Origin: Alteromonas profundi
Lineage (GTDB): Bacteria; Pseudomonadota; Gammaproteobacteria; Enterobacterales; Alteromonadaceae
Length of the DNA stretch: 64,000 nt
Direction of reading: 5' to 3'
Assembly: GCF_010500865.1 (NCBI RefSeq)
Contig: NZ_JAAAWN010000001.1
Coordinates: 1-64,000, forward strand
The translations under genes were made by a program, and so were the position numbers. This document shows, one piece after another, positions 1 to 8,366 of this stretch; within the stretch, counting starts at the first letter, position 1, and the number at the start of each line of letters is the position of its first letter. Below the pieces are notes generated by a model, which was not told the DNA's origin, searched no databases, and was given only the letters and a program-made list of their open reading frames with translations.

Positions 1-127
1 GCTGAACGTTCGTCTACCGAGTACATCAACTTTCATATCCAACGATTAAGATCCTGTTGTAGATTGGCTATTTCAATAGCATGCCCGATCTAAAACGGAA
101 CTAAAGATGTGTTAGCCGTACGCTTAC

Positions 128-324
128 GCTTGGTTCAGTTTTCAACTTAAAGTGTGGGTGTCCACGAGGGGTGGGTGTCCAAACTCCTCGGACGCCCACA
201 AAACTGACGCCATAGACATCCACATAAATAGGTGTGGGGTGGGGTCAGCTTGGTTTAGTTTTCAACTTAAAGTGTGGGTGTCCACAAGGTGTGGGTGTCC
301 AAAAACTGCAATATGTGGGTGTCC
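128..324 (+). repeat. GTGGGTGTCC decamer repeat cluster A
   Basis: The decamer GTGGGTGTCC occurs exactly at 154-163, 171-180, 274-283, 291-300 and 315-324. Near-matches in the opposite orientation lie at 190-199 (one mismatch to GGACACCCAC) and about 215-223. The stretch 128-183 is repeated at 248-303 with a period of exactly 120 bp and few mismatches. An open reading frame of 65 codons runs through the repeats (152-349), but it is only the repeat read as Trp-Val-Ser-Thr and is unlikely to be a gene. The same decamer forms a second cluster near 8.05-8.28 kb. Function unknown; it is probably a genome-wide intergenic repeat family. Bases 1-127 hold no gene that I recognise. Confidence 0.85.
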
Positions 325-332
325 CGCAGTGA

Positions 333-857
333 CTATAGCCTTTGGCTGAATGAGAGAGACAGAAAGTCTAGGCCTGGGTTTGGCTTTTTAAAGCCGGCAT
401 TTGAATAATGGAGATACCTGAGTGATACTCGATACTCATTACTTTTGCCGAAGGTAGTAGAAAAGCCAATTCGATCTTCAAATTGATAATGTGTTGATAC
501 GTCCTTTCCAGCGAACTGGGTATCATCCAACAACGAAACCCCTATGCCTAACTCTAATTCCACGGGCTTATTAAATGCTGTGCCGATAGGCAATCGCACT
601 ATAGGTGAAAGCGCGAGTACAACGTTGGAGTCGTATTTGTTTTGCTCTCCATATTCCCAGAAGTTGGCACTGGTCTCCATAGTTAAAGTAAGCGGCCATG
701 AAATATCTAAGGGCTGATCGATATTGTATTGGTAAGCTAACTTGATGCCGTTTACCGAGCCTTCGCCTCGAATGAAATCGATGGCATATCCGTGGTTAGC
801 GTAAGCAGGTGTTAAAACAGTGAATAAAAGTAATGCGAATATAAATGTGTTTTTCAT
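333..857 (-). CDS. pagL: PagL-like lipid A 3-O-deacylase (acyloxyacyl hydrolase family)
   Basis: A 174-residue protein with a clear signal peptide (residues 1-20, ending in TPAYA) followed by alternating beta strands and a C-terminal aromatic strand, as in a small eight-stranded outer-membrane barrel. Residues about 148-165 contain RYLHYSNAGFKKPNPGLD, which matches the signature around the catalytic His-Ser pair of the PagL family (H-S-N-A-G-x-K-x-P-N-x-G). Known PagL enzymes remove the 3-O-linked acyl chain from lipid A in the outer membrane and so modify endotoxin. It stands alone between the repeat cluster and the terminator of the fadD-like gene, with its own AGGAACACAC-like ribosome site. 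Family assignment is good; activity is inferred. Confidence 0.75.
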   Translation of the reverse strand: MKNTFIFALLLFTVLTPAYANHGYAIDFIRGEGSVNGIKLAYQYNIDQPLDISWPLTLTMETSANFWEYGEQNKYDSNVVLALSPIVRLPIGTAFNKPVELELGIGVSLLDDTQFAGKDVSTHYQFEDRIGFSTTFGKSNEYRVSLRYLHYSNAGFKKPNPGLDFLSLSFSQRL

Positions 858-1162
858 GTGTGTTCCTCCACCGCCTATATAGGGTGGGGAATTGAATAAC
901 CCAATTCTAAATTCTGTATAGGTTCAATCGAAATTTACGAATAATTTTATTTATCTATCTTATGCTAAATATTGCTGGTTTTCTGGTTCCACTACTTGTT
1001 AAGTAGTGCACGTTGGTAGGATGGAGGGGACACAAGGGGAAATGTTGAAATTAAGAGGGAGATAACACGAAAGCAGAAAGGTAGGACGATGGACAGAATT
1101 TTTAATAAAAAACAAGGCTATTCACTATGGTGAATAGCCTGAGGCTATATTAGTGTCAACGT
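858..1162. other. Intergenic gap between pagL and the acyl-CoA ligase gene
   Basis: About 300 bases without a gene. It must carry the reverse-strand promoter of pagL and it holds the terminator of the acyl-CoA ligase gene at its far end (1104-1140). I see no other structure. Confidence 0.6.
1104..1140 (-). terminator. Rho-independent terminator of the fadD-like gene
   Basis: A perfect 11-bp stem (1115-1125 with 1130-1140, AGGCTATTCAC and its complement) with a 4-nt loop, followed on the reverse strand by TTGTTTTTTATT. It starts 22 bases past the stop codon of the acyl-CoA ligase gene. Confidence 0.9.
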
Positions 1163-2731
1163 CTATGCCGAGCGAAGCTCCCTACGAAGAATTTTACCTA
1201 CGGTAGATTTTGGAAGTTCCTCAAGTACAGTTATGCGCTTAGGTATTTTATAGTTAGTTAGGTGCTTCTTACAGTAGTCGATAACCTCTTCGGTATTAAG
1301 GGCTTTGCCTACGGTAATAAACGCACATACTTTTTCCCCCGTCCTGTCATCGGGTTGCCCCACAACCGCGGCTTCCATGACATCCGGATGTGATGTAAGT
1401 ACATCTTCAATTTCATTAGGATAAACGTTAAAGCCTGAAACTATAATCATATCTTTGAGGCGATCGACTATCTTAATCGCTCCAGACTCAACGCGTATGC
1501 CGATATCACCGGTTTTGAAAAAACCATCTTTTGTCATGACTTTGGCGGTTTCATCGTCTCGATTCCAATACCCTAGCATTACTTGAGGCCCACGTACGGC
1601 AATTTGTCCGGATTCCCCCTGACCTGCTGGTTCATCGTTCACATCAAGTAAGGCGACTTCGGTATCTTGTAAAGGCATGCCAACAGTACCGATTTCTTCT
1701 TGGCCTGGGAGATTAAACGATACAACCGGCGCAGTTTCTGATAGGCCGTAGCCCTCGGTGATCATATTACCAGTTACGTCTTTCCAAATTGAGACTGCGC
1801 CTTGGGTAAGGGCGGTTCCCCCCGACATGGTTAGATGAAGACGAGAAAAGTCTAATTTAGCAAATTCAGGATGACGTCCAAGACCAACAAACAGTGTGTT
1901 AATACCGGCGAATGCGGTTATTGAGTAGGGTTTAAGCGTTTGTATAAAGCCGTCTATATCCCGCGGGTTTGGGATAAGAAGGATTTGACTGCCTTTGGAG
2001 AAGAGTGCCATCATGCATACGGTAAACGCGTAAATATGGTACAAGGGCAGTGGGCAAACCACAATTTCTTTGCCCTCTTCGAATTCGCCGCCCAAACGGT
2101 CGATCATTTGGATACAGTTGGCCAAAATGTTTTTATGGCTTAACGCCGCACCTTTAGACACGCCAGTAGTGCCACCGGTATATTGTAGCATTGCTAAGTC
2201 ATCTAACTGCATAGCCTTTCTGTTAAAAGATGGCTGTTCTTCTCCTTCACTAATGGCCTGTGACAGCGACACGGTATTACCTATTTCCGCAGCTGTCGCT
2301 GGGTCGAGTAGTTCAGTGGCTGACGTAGTGATAACGGTAGAAATTTGCGTGTCATTTTCTATTGCCGCAAATTTTGGATACAAGTCACTTAAGATGATAA
2401 GAGCACAGGCTCCGCTATCAGTAAATTGATGTTTCATCTCCCTTTCAGTGTAAAGAGGGTTGGTGTTTACCACAACTAAACCAGCGCGTAAGGCAGCATA
2501 TACAGCAATTGGGTTTTGAATGAGATTAGGTAGCTGAATAGCAATTCTATCGCCGGCTTTTAATTTTGCGCTATGTATAAAATAACGTGCTAAGGCAGCA
2601 GATTTTTCATCAATATCTTTAAACGTAAGTGTTTGACCTAATGCGGTATAGGCAGGGTTGTCCGCGTATTTTTCCAGTACGCTTTCTATGTAATCTGCAA
2701 GGTTGGTGACACTGTCGGGGTAGTTAATCAT
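1163..2731 (-). CDS. fadD: Long-chain fatty acid--CoA ligase (FadD-type)
   Basis: A 522-residue AMP-forming acyl-CoA synthetase. It activates fatty acids with ATP and CoA for beta-oxidation or phospholipid use. The AMP-binding P-loop YTGGTTGVSKG lies at residues 184-194, the EGYGLSE adenylate motif is in mid-protein, the GDI/DRLKDMI hinge and the FNVYPNEIED motif follow, and the catalytic lysine sits in KSTVGKILRREL near residue 513. Sequence is collinear with enterobacterial FadD but about 40 residues shorter, mainly at the N-terminus and in an internal loop. Monocistronic, with a strong terminator. Alteromonads usually carry several FadD paralogues, so which chain length it prefers cannot be said. 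Confidence 0.88.
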   Translation of the reverse strand: MINYPDSVTNLADYIESVLEKYADNPAYTALGQTLTFKDIDEKSAALARYFIHSAKLKAGDRIAIQLPNLIQNPIAVYAALRAGLVVVNTNPLYTEREMKHQFTDSGACALIILSDLYPKFAAIENDTQISTVITTSATELLDPATAAEIGNTVSLSQAISEGEEQPSFNRKAMQLDDLAMLQYTGGTTGVSKGAALSHKNILANCIQMIDRLGGEFEEGKEIVVCPLPLYHIYAFTVCMMALFSKGSQILLIPNPRDIDGFIQTLKPYSITAFAGINTLFVGLGRHPEFAKLDFSRLHLTMSGGTALTQGAVSIWKDVTGNMITEGYGLSETAPVVSFNLPGQEEIGTVGMPLQDTEVALLDVNDEPAGQGESGQIAVRGPQVMLGYWNRDDETAKVMTKDGFFKTGDIGIRVESGAIKIVDRLKDMIIVSGFNVYPNEIEDVLTSHPDVMEAAVVGQPDDRTGEKVCAFITVGKALNTEEVIDYCKKHLTNYKIPKRITVLEELPKSTVGKILRRELRSA

Positions 2732-2845
2732 AAAACATCATCCAATTAGCCTGTTAATAGGGTAACAGTAGCAAAGGTGTATTTTTATTTACATACTAAT
2801 TACATTATAACGAACTATTTTTCTGAGTGATGAATGCGCCCGTTA

Positions 2846-3355
2846 TCAATAATTAATATTTTGTTTCTGTATACTTCTTAGACCAAATAGTGCGCCGCCT
2901 AACACCCCGGCTCCACTTTGCAGCATAAAGCCTAAGGTTCCTCTTGAACCTGCGATGAGGGTGATATTCATAATAGGCTGCATAGCAAGCAATGTTACTG
3001 CTATTGCTACCCCGCCCGATAAACTAAAAAGTAAAAGTATAGGTAGGGCAGAAAGAGGGCGCGCTGATTGCTGGCACCATCGGATAAGAGTGATGGTTGC
3101 ACCGAATGCAATACACAAGGCGACGGCGATAATTACCCCATAAGTAGGTAATAAACCAATGAAATCTCCAACGATAGTTGTGAGCCAAGTAAACCAAGGA
3201 ATAAAAACGTCTAAGGCGGATAGGTTAACAAGCACGCAAAGAGTATGAAAGAGTGATGCAAAAGCAAACGTCACTAACCATGCAGGGAAAAACTGTATTG
3301 CAAACCATCGTGTGAATTTCGAAAGCTTTGTAAAACGAGGCTGCTTATTTTGCAT
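2846..3355 (-). CDS. Small inner-membrane protein of unknown function
   Basis: A 169-residue, strongly hydrophobic protein. I see about four membrane segments: residues 23-45, 52-72 (weaker), 74-92 and 103-125, with a final hydrophobic and glycine-rich stretch at 133-158. No motif or family that I recognise. It lies alone between the fadD-like gene and the divergently oriented sugar dehydrogenase. The basic N-terminus (KQPRFTKLSKFTR) suggests a cytoplasmic N-terminus by the positive-inside rule. Confidence 0.6.
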   Translation of the reverse strand: MQNKQPRFTKLSKFTRWFAIQFFPAWLVTFAFASLFHTLCVLVNLSALDVFIPWFTWLTTIVGDFIGLLPTYGVIIAVALCIAFGATITLIRWCQQSARPLSALPILLLFSLSGGVAIAVTLLAMQPIMNITLIAGSRGTLGFMLQSGAGVLGGALFGLRSIQKQNINY

Positions 3356-3533
3356 ATTTAATCACGAATCAAAGTTAGAGGTCTCTAGTGCACCATAGCA
3401 AAGCCTTACATTTATTTCCTATATGAATTGTGAGCAAATGGTATGGCTTTCTCAGTGCGGTATTGCCATTATCACTAAAACAATGTGGTTTAACATGCTC
3501 GGGCCTAAATACATATCTAAAGGAGAGGTGATA

Positions 3534-4622
3534 ATGAGAGGGGGAGTAATTATGGCAGGGCTGATTAGCTTGTTCGTGGGTGCAAGTGAAAGGGTACATG
3601 AGACAGCGTATACACTTACTACATTAACAAGTAGCCTCTCCTATCCTAAAGCTATGGTGCAGTTACCCGATCTACGCTGGCTTATTACACTTCGTAATGG
3701 CGAGTTAGTATTTGTCGCACCAAATGGCGATGTTGAGCGCTCTAGGCTTGATCTTCCCCAATTGTACACTGAAGGCCAAGGGGGAGTGCTTGATGTGGAA
3801 CTCGCTACTGATTTCACTTATTCAAAAAACGTTTTCTTTTCTTATTCAAAGGGCAGTAAAGCACAAAATCATTTAGCGGTGGTGCGCGCTACACTAGCGC
3901 ATAATAGCGCTGATTTTAGTGAGGTCACGGCTATTTTTTCTGTGGATACACTGAAAGATACACCGGTACACTATGGGGGGAAGTTACTTGCGCTAGATAA
4001 TAATGAATGGTTGCTTACATCAGGAGATGGTTTCGATTTTCGAGAGCAAGCGCAATTGCTTACTTCACAGTTAGGAAAGGTACTTAGATTTAGTAGCACG
4101 GGTGAGGCAAGCGCTTCGGCCCCTTTCCCTAAGGCACCTTACATTTATACCTATGGTCATCGTAATCCCCAGGGTCTTATAGCTTTACCAGACGGTATTT
4201 TGCTTTTACACGAACATGGCCCTGATGGCGGCGATGAAGTTAATCAGCTTATAGCAGGAAATAATTATGGCTGGCCGGTGGTCACCCTCGGCAAGGATTA
4301 TTCAGGGGCAAGTATATCTCCCTTTGAGCACTATCCTGGTATGGTAGACCCTATCGTCGATTGGACGCCTTCTATTGCACCGTCATCTATGACGTATTAT
4401 GCTCACCCCGCATTTCCTTCTTTACATAATCATGTGTTAGTAACCGCACTTAAAGCCCGCGCCATATATGCGTTAGATATATCTTCAAGCCCAATTGAGC
4501 AAAAACGAATCTTTCCTAGCGTAAATAAACGGTTGCGCGATGTAGCAATAGGAAAGGACGGCAATATCTATCTTTTGACCGACGGCGAGAAAGGCCAACT
4601 TATTCGTGTATCTGCGAAGTGA
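3534..4622 (+). CDS. PQQ-dependent sugar dehydrogenase family protein (YliI/Asd-like)
   Basis: A beta-propeller protein related to soluble aldose sugar dehydrogenases that use pyrroloquinoline quinone. The motifs HRNPQGL and HEHGPDGGDEVN, which are hallmarks of this family around the PQQ/calcium site, lie near residues 207-213 and 226-238 of the chosen protein, followed by NNYGWP. I place the start at ATG 3534, preceded by AAAGGAGAGG; an upstream ATG at 3423 in the same frame would add 37 residues that look non-coding. The N-terminus (MRGGVIMAGLISLFVGASE) reads as a signal peptide, so the enzyme should be periplasmic. No PQQ biosynthesis genes are in the window. Confidence 0.8.
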   Translation: MRGGVIMAGLISLFVGASERVHETAYTLTTLTSSLSYPKAMVQLPDLRWLITLRNGELVFVAPNGDVERSRLDLPQLYTEGQGGVLDVELATDFTYSKNVFFSYSKGSKAQNHLAVVRATLAHNSADFSEVTAIFSVDTLKDTPVHYGGKLLALDNNEWLLTSGDGFDFREQAQLLTSQLGKVLRFSSTGEASASAPFPKAPYIYTYGHRNPQGLIALPDGILLLHEHGPDGGDEVNQLIAGNNYGWPVVTLGKDYSGASISPFEHYPGMVDPIVDWTPSIAPSSMTYYAHPAFPSLHNHVLVTALKARAIYALDISSSPIEQKRIFPSVNKRLRDVAIGKDGNIYLLTDGEKGQLIRVSAK

Positions 4623-5054
4623 AATTGCACTGCTATAGTGCTCTAAATGCAGAGTTAAGCGCAGGTATATTGATGAATTCACATGGCAGAATGGGTTAAT
4701 CAACTCGGTTATTTTAGACGAATTTGGCCGGGTGATTGAAAAAACACCGCAAACCATTATAAATATAGAAAATACCTAAAATAAATAGCGGTGACCTTAC
4801 TTATGTGAATAGTTCTCATTTACAAAAGCGGTTGGCTTGTAGTACTTCAGGTGGTTTCTTTTAGTTGTTGATTTGCAGTTGTTTTTTTGTATTTTGTATC
4901 TTGGGGTAAGCGTCTCCTTTACATTTATTTCATTTACATTACCGACCGGTTTTCATTTTGCAAAGCCATAACGTCTTTGTCCACTTTTGCACGTATTACC
5001 AGCGGCTGCAAAATCAGTTAAGATAGTGCGATTCAAAAATGCGCATGGTTAACT
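4623..5054. other. Intergenic region upstream of the divergent aconitase gene
   Basis: About 430 AT-rich bases with no supportable gene. A weak GCACT/AGTGC hairpin just after the sugar dehydrogenase stop (about 4629-4643) lacks a T-run. The region must contain the promoter of the aconitase gene, but I cannot choose a single convincing -35/-10 pair. Confidence 0.5.
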
Positions 5055-5104
5055 CCGACGTATTACAACCCCTACGTATAACTAATACCTACGTATAACC
5101 AAGA
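5055..5104 (+). repeat. Three tandem 16-17-bp repeats in front of the divergent aconitase gene
   Basis: Three consecutive units related to CCTACGTATAACTAA: 5055-5070 (CCGACGTATTACAACC), 5071-5087 and 5088-5104. The last two differ at only two positions in the first 15. The last unit ends 13 bases before the start codon, so the repeats lie in the leader or over the promoter. They could be operator half-sites or a simple local duplication. Confidence 0.7.
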
Positions 5105-5117
5105 CCGAGAGAATTAT

Positions 5118-7931
5118 ATGAGTTTGTATTCAGAATACATGGCAGAAATCGAGACCCGTAAAACGGAACTTGGTTTGCATCCAAAGCCTATCGACAGTGC
5201 TGACTTACTGTCAGAAATCATTGCCCAAATCAAAGATACTGAAAATGAGCACCGTGAAGACTCACTTAATTTCTTTATCTACAATACGTTGCCGGGAACC
5301 ACTAGCGCAGCTGGCGTAAAAGCTGAGTTTCTAAAAGCCATTGTATTAGGCGAAGAAAAAGTAGCTGAAATTACACCAGAATTTGCTTTAGAGCTTCTTT
5401 CTCACATGAAAGGTGGCCCATCTGTAGAGGTATTGCTTGACCTAGCCCTTTCTGACGACGACGCTGTGGCAAAACCAGCGGCTGAAGTGCTAAAAACACA
5501 AGTTTACTTGTACGAGGCGGATACTGAACGTTTAGAAGCGGCTTATAAAGCAGGCAATGCAATTGCAAAAGACATCTTAGAAAGCTACGCAAAGGCAGAG
5601 TTTTTCACTAAGTTACCTGATGTGCCTGAAAAAATAGATGTAGTGACATACATTGCGGCAGAAGGTGATATTTCTACTGACTTACTTTCTCCTGGTAACC
5701 AAGCCCACTCTCGTGCAGACCGCGAATTACATGGCAAATGCATGATAACGCCTGAAGCCCAGCAAGAAATTGTTGAGCTCGGTAAAAAGCATCCTAACGC
5801 CAAGGTTATGCTTATTGCTGAAAAAGGCACCATGGGCGTAGGTTCGTCACGTATGTCTGGTGTGAATAACGTGGCATTATGGGCCGGTGAACCGGCGAGC
5901 CCGTATATTCCATTTGTGAATAAAGCCCCTGTGGTTGCCGGTACTAATGGTATTGCCCCCATATTCCTAACCACGGTAGATGTAACAGGCGGGATTGGCT
6001 TAGACCTTAAAAACTGGGTTAAGAAAACTGATGAAAACGGTGAAGTTGTTCGCGATGCTAACGACGACCCAGTGCTTGAAGAAGCGTATTCGGTTGCAAC
6101 CGGCACAGTATTAACGATTGATACCAAGGCGAAAAAACTTTACAAGGGTACAGAAGTAGTAGCTGATGTAGCCAGTGCCTTTACGCCACAAAAAATGGAA
6201 TTTATGAAAGCCGGTGGCTCTTACGCGGTGACATTCGGTAAGCAACTTCAATCGTTTGCAGCAAGCACACTCGGTATCGAAGTGCCTCAAGTTTACGCAC
6301 CATCAAAAGAAGTGTCTGTAGCAAACCAAGGCCTAACAGCGGTAGAAAAAATCTTTAACCGCAATGCGGTAGGGGTTAAGTCTGAAACGCCGCTTCACGC
6401 TGGCTCAGACGTACGCGTTAAAGTAAATATTGTGGGTTCACAAGATACTACCGGTCCAATGACCTGCCAAGAGCTTGAGTCAATGGCTGCGTCAACGATT
6501 TCCCCGCTTGTTGATGGTGCATACCAGTCGGGCTGTCATACCGCATCGGTATGGGATAAGAAAGCGCAAGCTAATATACCTAAGTTAATGTCGTTCATGA
6601 ACAACTTTGGTGTTATTACGGCACGGGATCCTAAAGGCGTTTACCACGCAATGACCGATGTTATCCACAAAGTATTGAACGATATCACGGTTGATGATCG
6701 CGCCATTATTATTGGTGGTGACTCCCATACCCGTATGTCAAAAGGCGTCGCCTTTGGTGCCGACTCAGGTACGGTTGCGGTAGCACTTGCGACAGGTGAA
6801 GCGGCAATGCCCATTCCAGAGTCAGTAAAGGTAACCTTTAAAGGCCACATGAAGAGCCACATGGATTTCCGTGATGTGGTACACGCTACGCAAGCGCAAA
6901 TGCTTAAGCAGTTTGGCGGTGAGAATGTGTTCCAAGGCCGCGTGATTGAAGTACAAATCGGCACATTACTGGCTGACCAAGCGTTTACGTTTACCGATTG
7001 GACAGCTGAAATGAAAGCTAAGGCATCAATCTGTATTTCAGACGATGAGACGATGATTGCGTCGCTAGAGCTTGCTAAAAAGCGTATCAACATCATGATC
7101 GACAAGGGCATGGATAACGACGCAAATATGCTTCAAGGCCTTATTGATTTAGCTGACAAGCGTATTGCTGAAATCAAATCTGGAGAAGAGCCAGCACTTG
7201 CACCAGATGACAATGCGAAATACTACGCAGAAGTGGTGGTTGATTTAGACCAAATCGATGAGCCAATGATCGCTGATCCAGACGTAAATAACGATGATGT
7301 TTCTAAGCGTTATACCCACGATGTAATTCGTACCGTATCTTATTACGATGGTAAGTCTGTGGACTTGGGCTTTGTTGGCTCATGTATGGTTCACAAAGGC
7401 GACATGCAAATTATTGCACAAATGCTGCGTAACCTAGAAAAGCAAAATGGTAAAGTTGAATTTAAAGCACCATTGGTTGTAGCACCACCAACGTACAATA
7501 TCGTTGATGAGCTTAAAGCAGAAGGCGATTGGGATATTTTAACTAAATATGCCGGTTTTGAATTTGATGATGCTAAGCCAAAAGAAGCGGCACGTACTAA
7601 GTACGAAAACATTATGTACCTAGAGCGCCCCGGATGTAACCTATGCATGGGTAACCAGGAAAAGGCTGAACCAGGTGACACTGTAATTGCTACTTCTACA
7701 CGCCTATTCCAAGGCCGTGTAGTAGCAGATTCAGAAGAGAGAAAAGGCGAGTCGTTACTAGGTTCTACCCCACTTGTAGTGCTATCTACAGTATTAGGTC
7801 GCTTCCCAACTATAGATGAATACAGGTCTGCGGTTGAAGGCATTAACCTAACGGAATTTGCTCCACCATCTGAAGATATGGCTGTTCAACCAAAATTTAC
7901 GCCAAGCGTAGCGGTGAAAACAGTTCACTAA
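5118..7931 (+). CDS. acnB: AcnB-family aconitate hydratase, divergent long type
   Basis: A 937-residue aconitase B family enzyme: HEAT-like N-terminal domain (about 1-160), swivel domain with the GVGSSRMSG loop, then the catalytic core. The three [4Fe-4S] ligands are visible as Cys756 (GSCMVHKGD), Cys840 and Cys843 (PGCNLCMGNQ); substrate loops [17 protein letters not shown] and GGDSHTRM are present. It should isomerise citrate and isocitrate and may dehydrate 2-methylcitrate intermediates, in the cytoplasm. It is only distantly similar to the canonical AcnB encoded 1.7 kb downstream and resembles the roughly 920-residue form that I associate with Bacteroidetes. Start ATG follows GAGAGAATT. 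A strong terminator follows. Probably a parallel or condition-specific aconitase. Confidence 0.88.
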   Translation: MSLYSEYMAEIETRKTELGLHPKPIDSADLLSEIIAQIKDTENEHREDSLNFFIYNTLPGTTSAAGVKAEFLKAIVLGEEKVAEITPEFALELLSHMKGGPSVEVLLDLALSDDDAVAKPAAEVLKTQVYLYEADTERLEAAYKAGNAIAKDILESYAKAEFFTKLPDVPEKIDVVTYIAAEGDISTDLLSPGNQAHSRADRELHGKCMITPEAQQEIVELGKKHPNAKVMLIAEKGTMGVGSSRMSGVNNVALWAGEPASPYIPFVNKAPVVAGTNGIAPIFLTTVDVTGGIGLDLKNWVKKTDENGEVVRDANDDPVLEEAYSVATGTVLTIDTKAKKLYKGTEVVADVASAFTPQKMEFMKAGGSYAVTFGKQLQSFAASTLGIEVPQVYAPSKEVSVANQGLTAVEKIFNRNAVGVKSETPLHAGSDVRVKVNIVGSQDTTGPMTCQELESMAASTISPLVDGAYQSGCHTASVWDKKAQANIPKLMSFMNNFGVITARDPKGVYHAMTDVIHKVLNDITVDDRAIIIGGDSHTRMSKGVAFGADSGTVAVALATGEAAMPIPESVKVTFKGHMKSHMDFRDVVHATQAQMLKQFGGENVFQGRVIEVQIGTLLADQAFTFTDWTAEMKAKASICISDDETMIASLELAKKRINIMIDKGMDNDANMLQGLIDLADKRIAEIKSGEEPALAPDDNAKYYAEVVVDLDQIDEPMIADPDVNNDDVSKRYTHDVIRTVSYYDGKSVDLGFVGSCMVHKGDMQIIAQMLRNLEKQNGKVEFKAPLVVAPPTYNIVDELKAEGDWDILTKYAGFEFDDAKPKEAARTKYENIMYLERPGCNLCMGNQEKAEPGDTVIATSTRLFQGRVVADSEERKGESLLGSTPLVVLSTVLGRFPTIDEYRSAVEGINLTEFAPPSEDMAVQPKFTPSVAVKTVH

Positions 7932-7966
7932 GCATCAACACATATTACGTGTAAAACATTTATGCG

Positions 7967-7997
7967 AAAGCCCTAACCTTGGTTAGGGCTTTTTTTT
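7967..7997 (+). terminator. Terminator of the divergent aconitase gene
   Basis: Inverted repeat AAAGCCCTAACC / GGTTAGGGCTTT (7967-7978 and 7981-7992) running into a T-tract that ends at 7997, 36 bases after the stop codon. Confidence 0.9.
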
Positions 7998-8053
7998 GCC
8001 CAGCGAAGCTGGCAAATCCGTTAGGTCGGAAGAAACCTTCCATCTACCCTCAT

Positions 8054-8272
8054 GGACACCCACTTTCTCTCATCACCTTCGCGCATGGACACCCACCGTA
8101 AATAAGCCAATTCATAGTCAAAAAGGACGCTCTTTTTTTAGCCACCCACAGAGACTGTGGATGTCTAAGCGAGGGTAAGAAACAGTGGGTGTCCAAGCGG
8201 GGGGCGGTGTCCAAGCGAGGGGTTGAAACTGTGGGTGTCCAAGTTGGGAGGGGGGGGGAACTGTGGGTGTCC
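8054..8272 (+). repeat. GTGGGTGTCC decamer repeat cluster B
   Basis: Two exact copies in reverse orientation (GGACACCCAC at 8054-8063 and 8087-8096) are followed by three exact forward copies (8185-8194, 8231-8240, 8263-8272) and degenerate ones (about 8157-8166 and 8203-8212). The spacers between forward copies are G-rich (AAGCGGGGGG, GTTGGGAGGGGGGGGG). The change of orientation could let the RNA fold back on itself. The cluster fills the gap between the aconitase terminator and the ligase gene. Open reading frames through it are products of the repeat and not believable genes. Confidence 0.85.
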
Positions 8273-8366
8273 ACGCGGGGGAGGGGAAGAACTGTTCGTT
8301 GGTGCAGTTTAATTGGATGGCGGGTTGCGTACACTTTGTGGAGGTAAATCAACAAAGGGGGGCGGA

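Noticed and set aside
1..102. Short open frames at the left edge on both strands, possibly the end of a gene
   Set aside because: No more than 30 codons with no recognisable motif; cannot be told from chance.
128..324. Possible CRISPR array
   Set aside because: The repeat is only 10 bases, spacing is irregular, orientation varies and no cas genes are near.
152..349. A 65-codon open frame through repeat cluster A
   Set aside because: It consists of the decamer translated as Trp-Val-Ser-Thr plus spacer, has no ribosome site, and a similar frame exists in cluster B on both strands.
4485..4757. 90-codon reverse frame at the end of the sugar dehydrogenase gene
   Set aside because: Mostly antisense to a well-supported gene and without motif or start signal.
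5371..7843. Long antisense open frames inside the two aconitase genes
   Set aside because: They mirror the codon bias of strongly expressed genes and encode Ser/Pro/Thr-rich nonsense.
8050..8355. Open frames on both strands through repeat cluster B
   Set aside because: They are products of GC-rich repeats (WTPT / RLDTH patterns) and overlap the ligase start.
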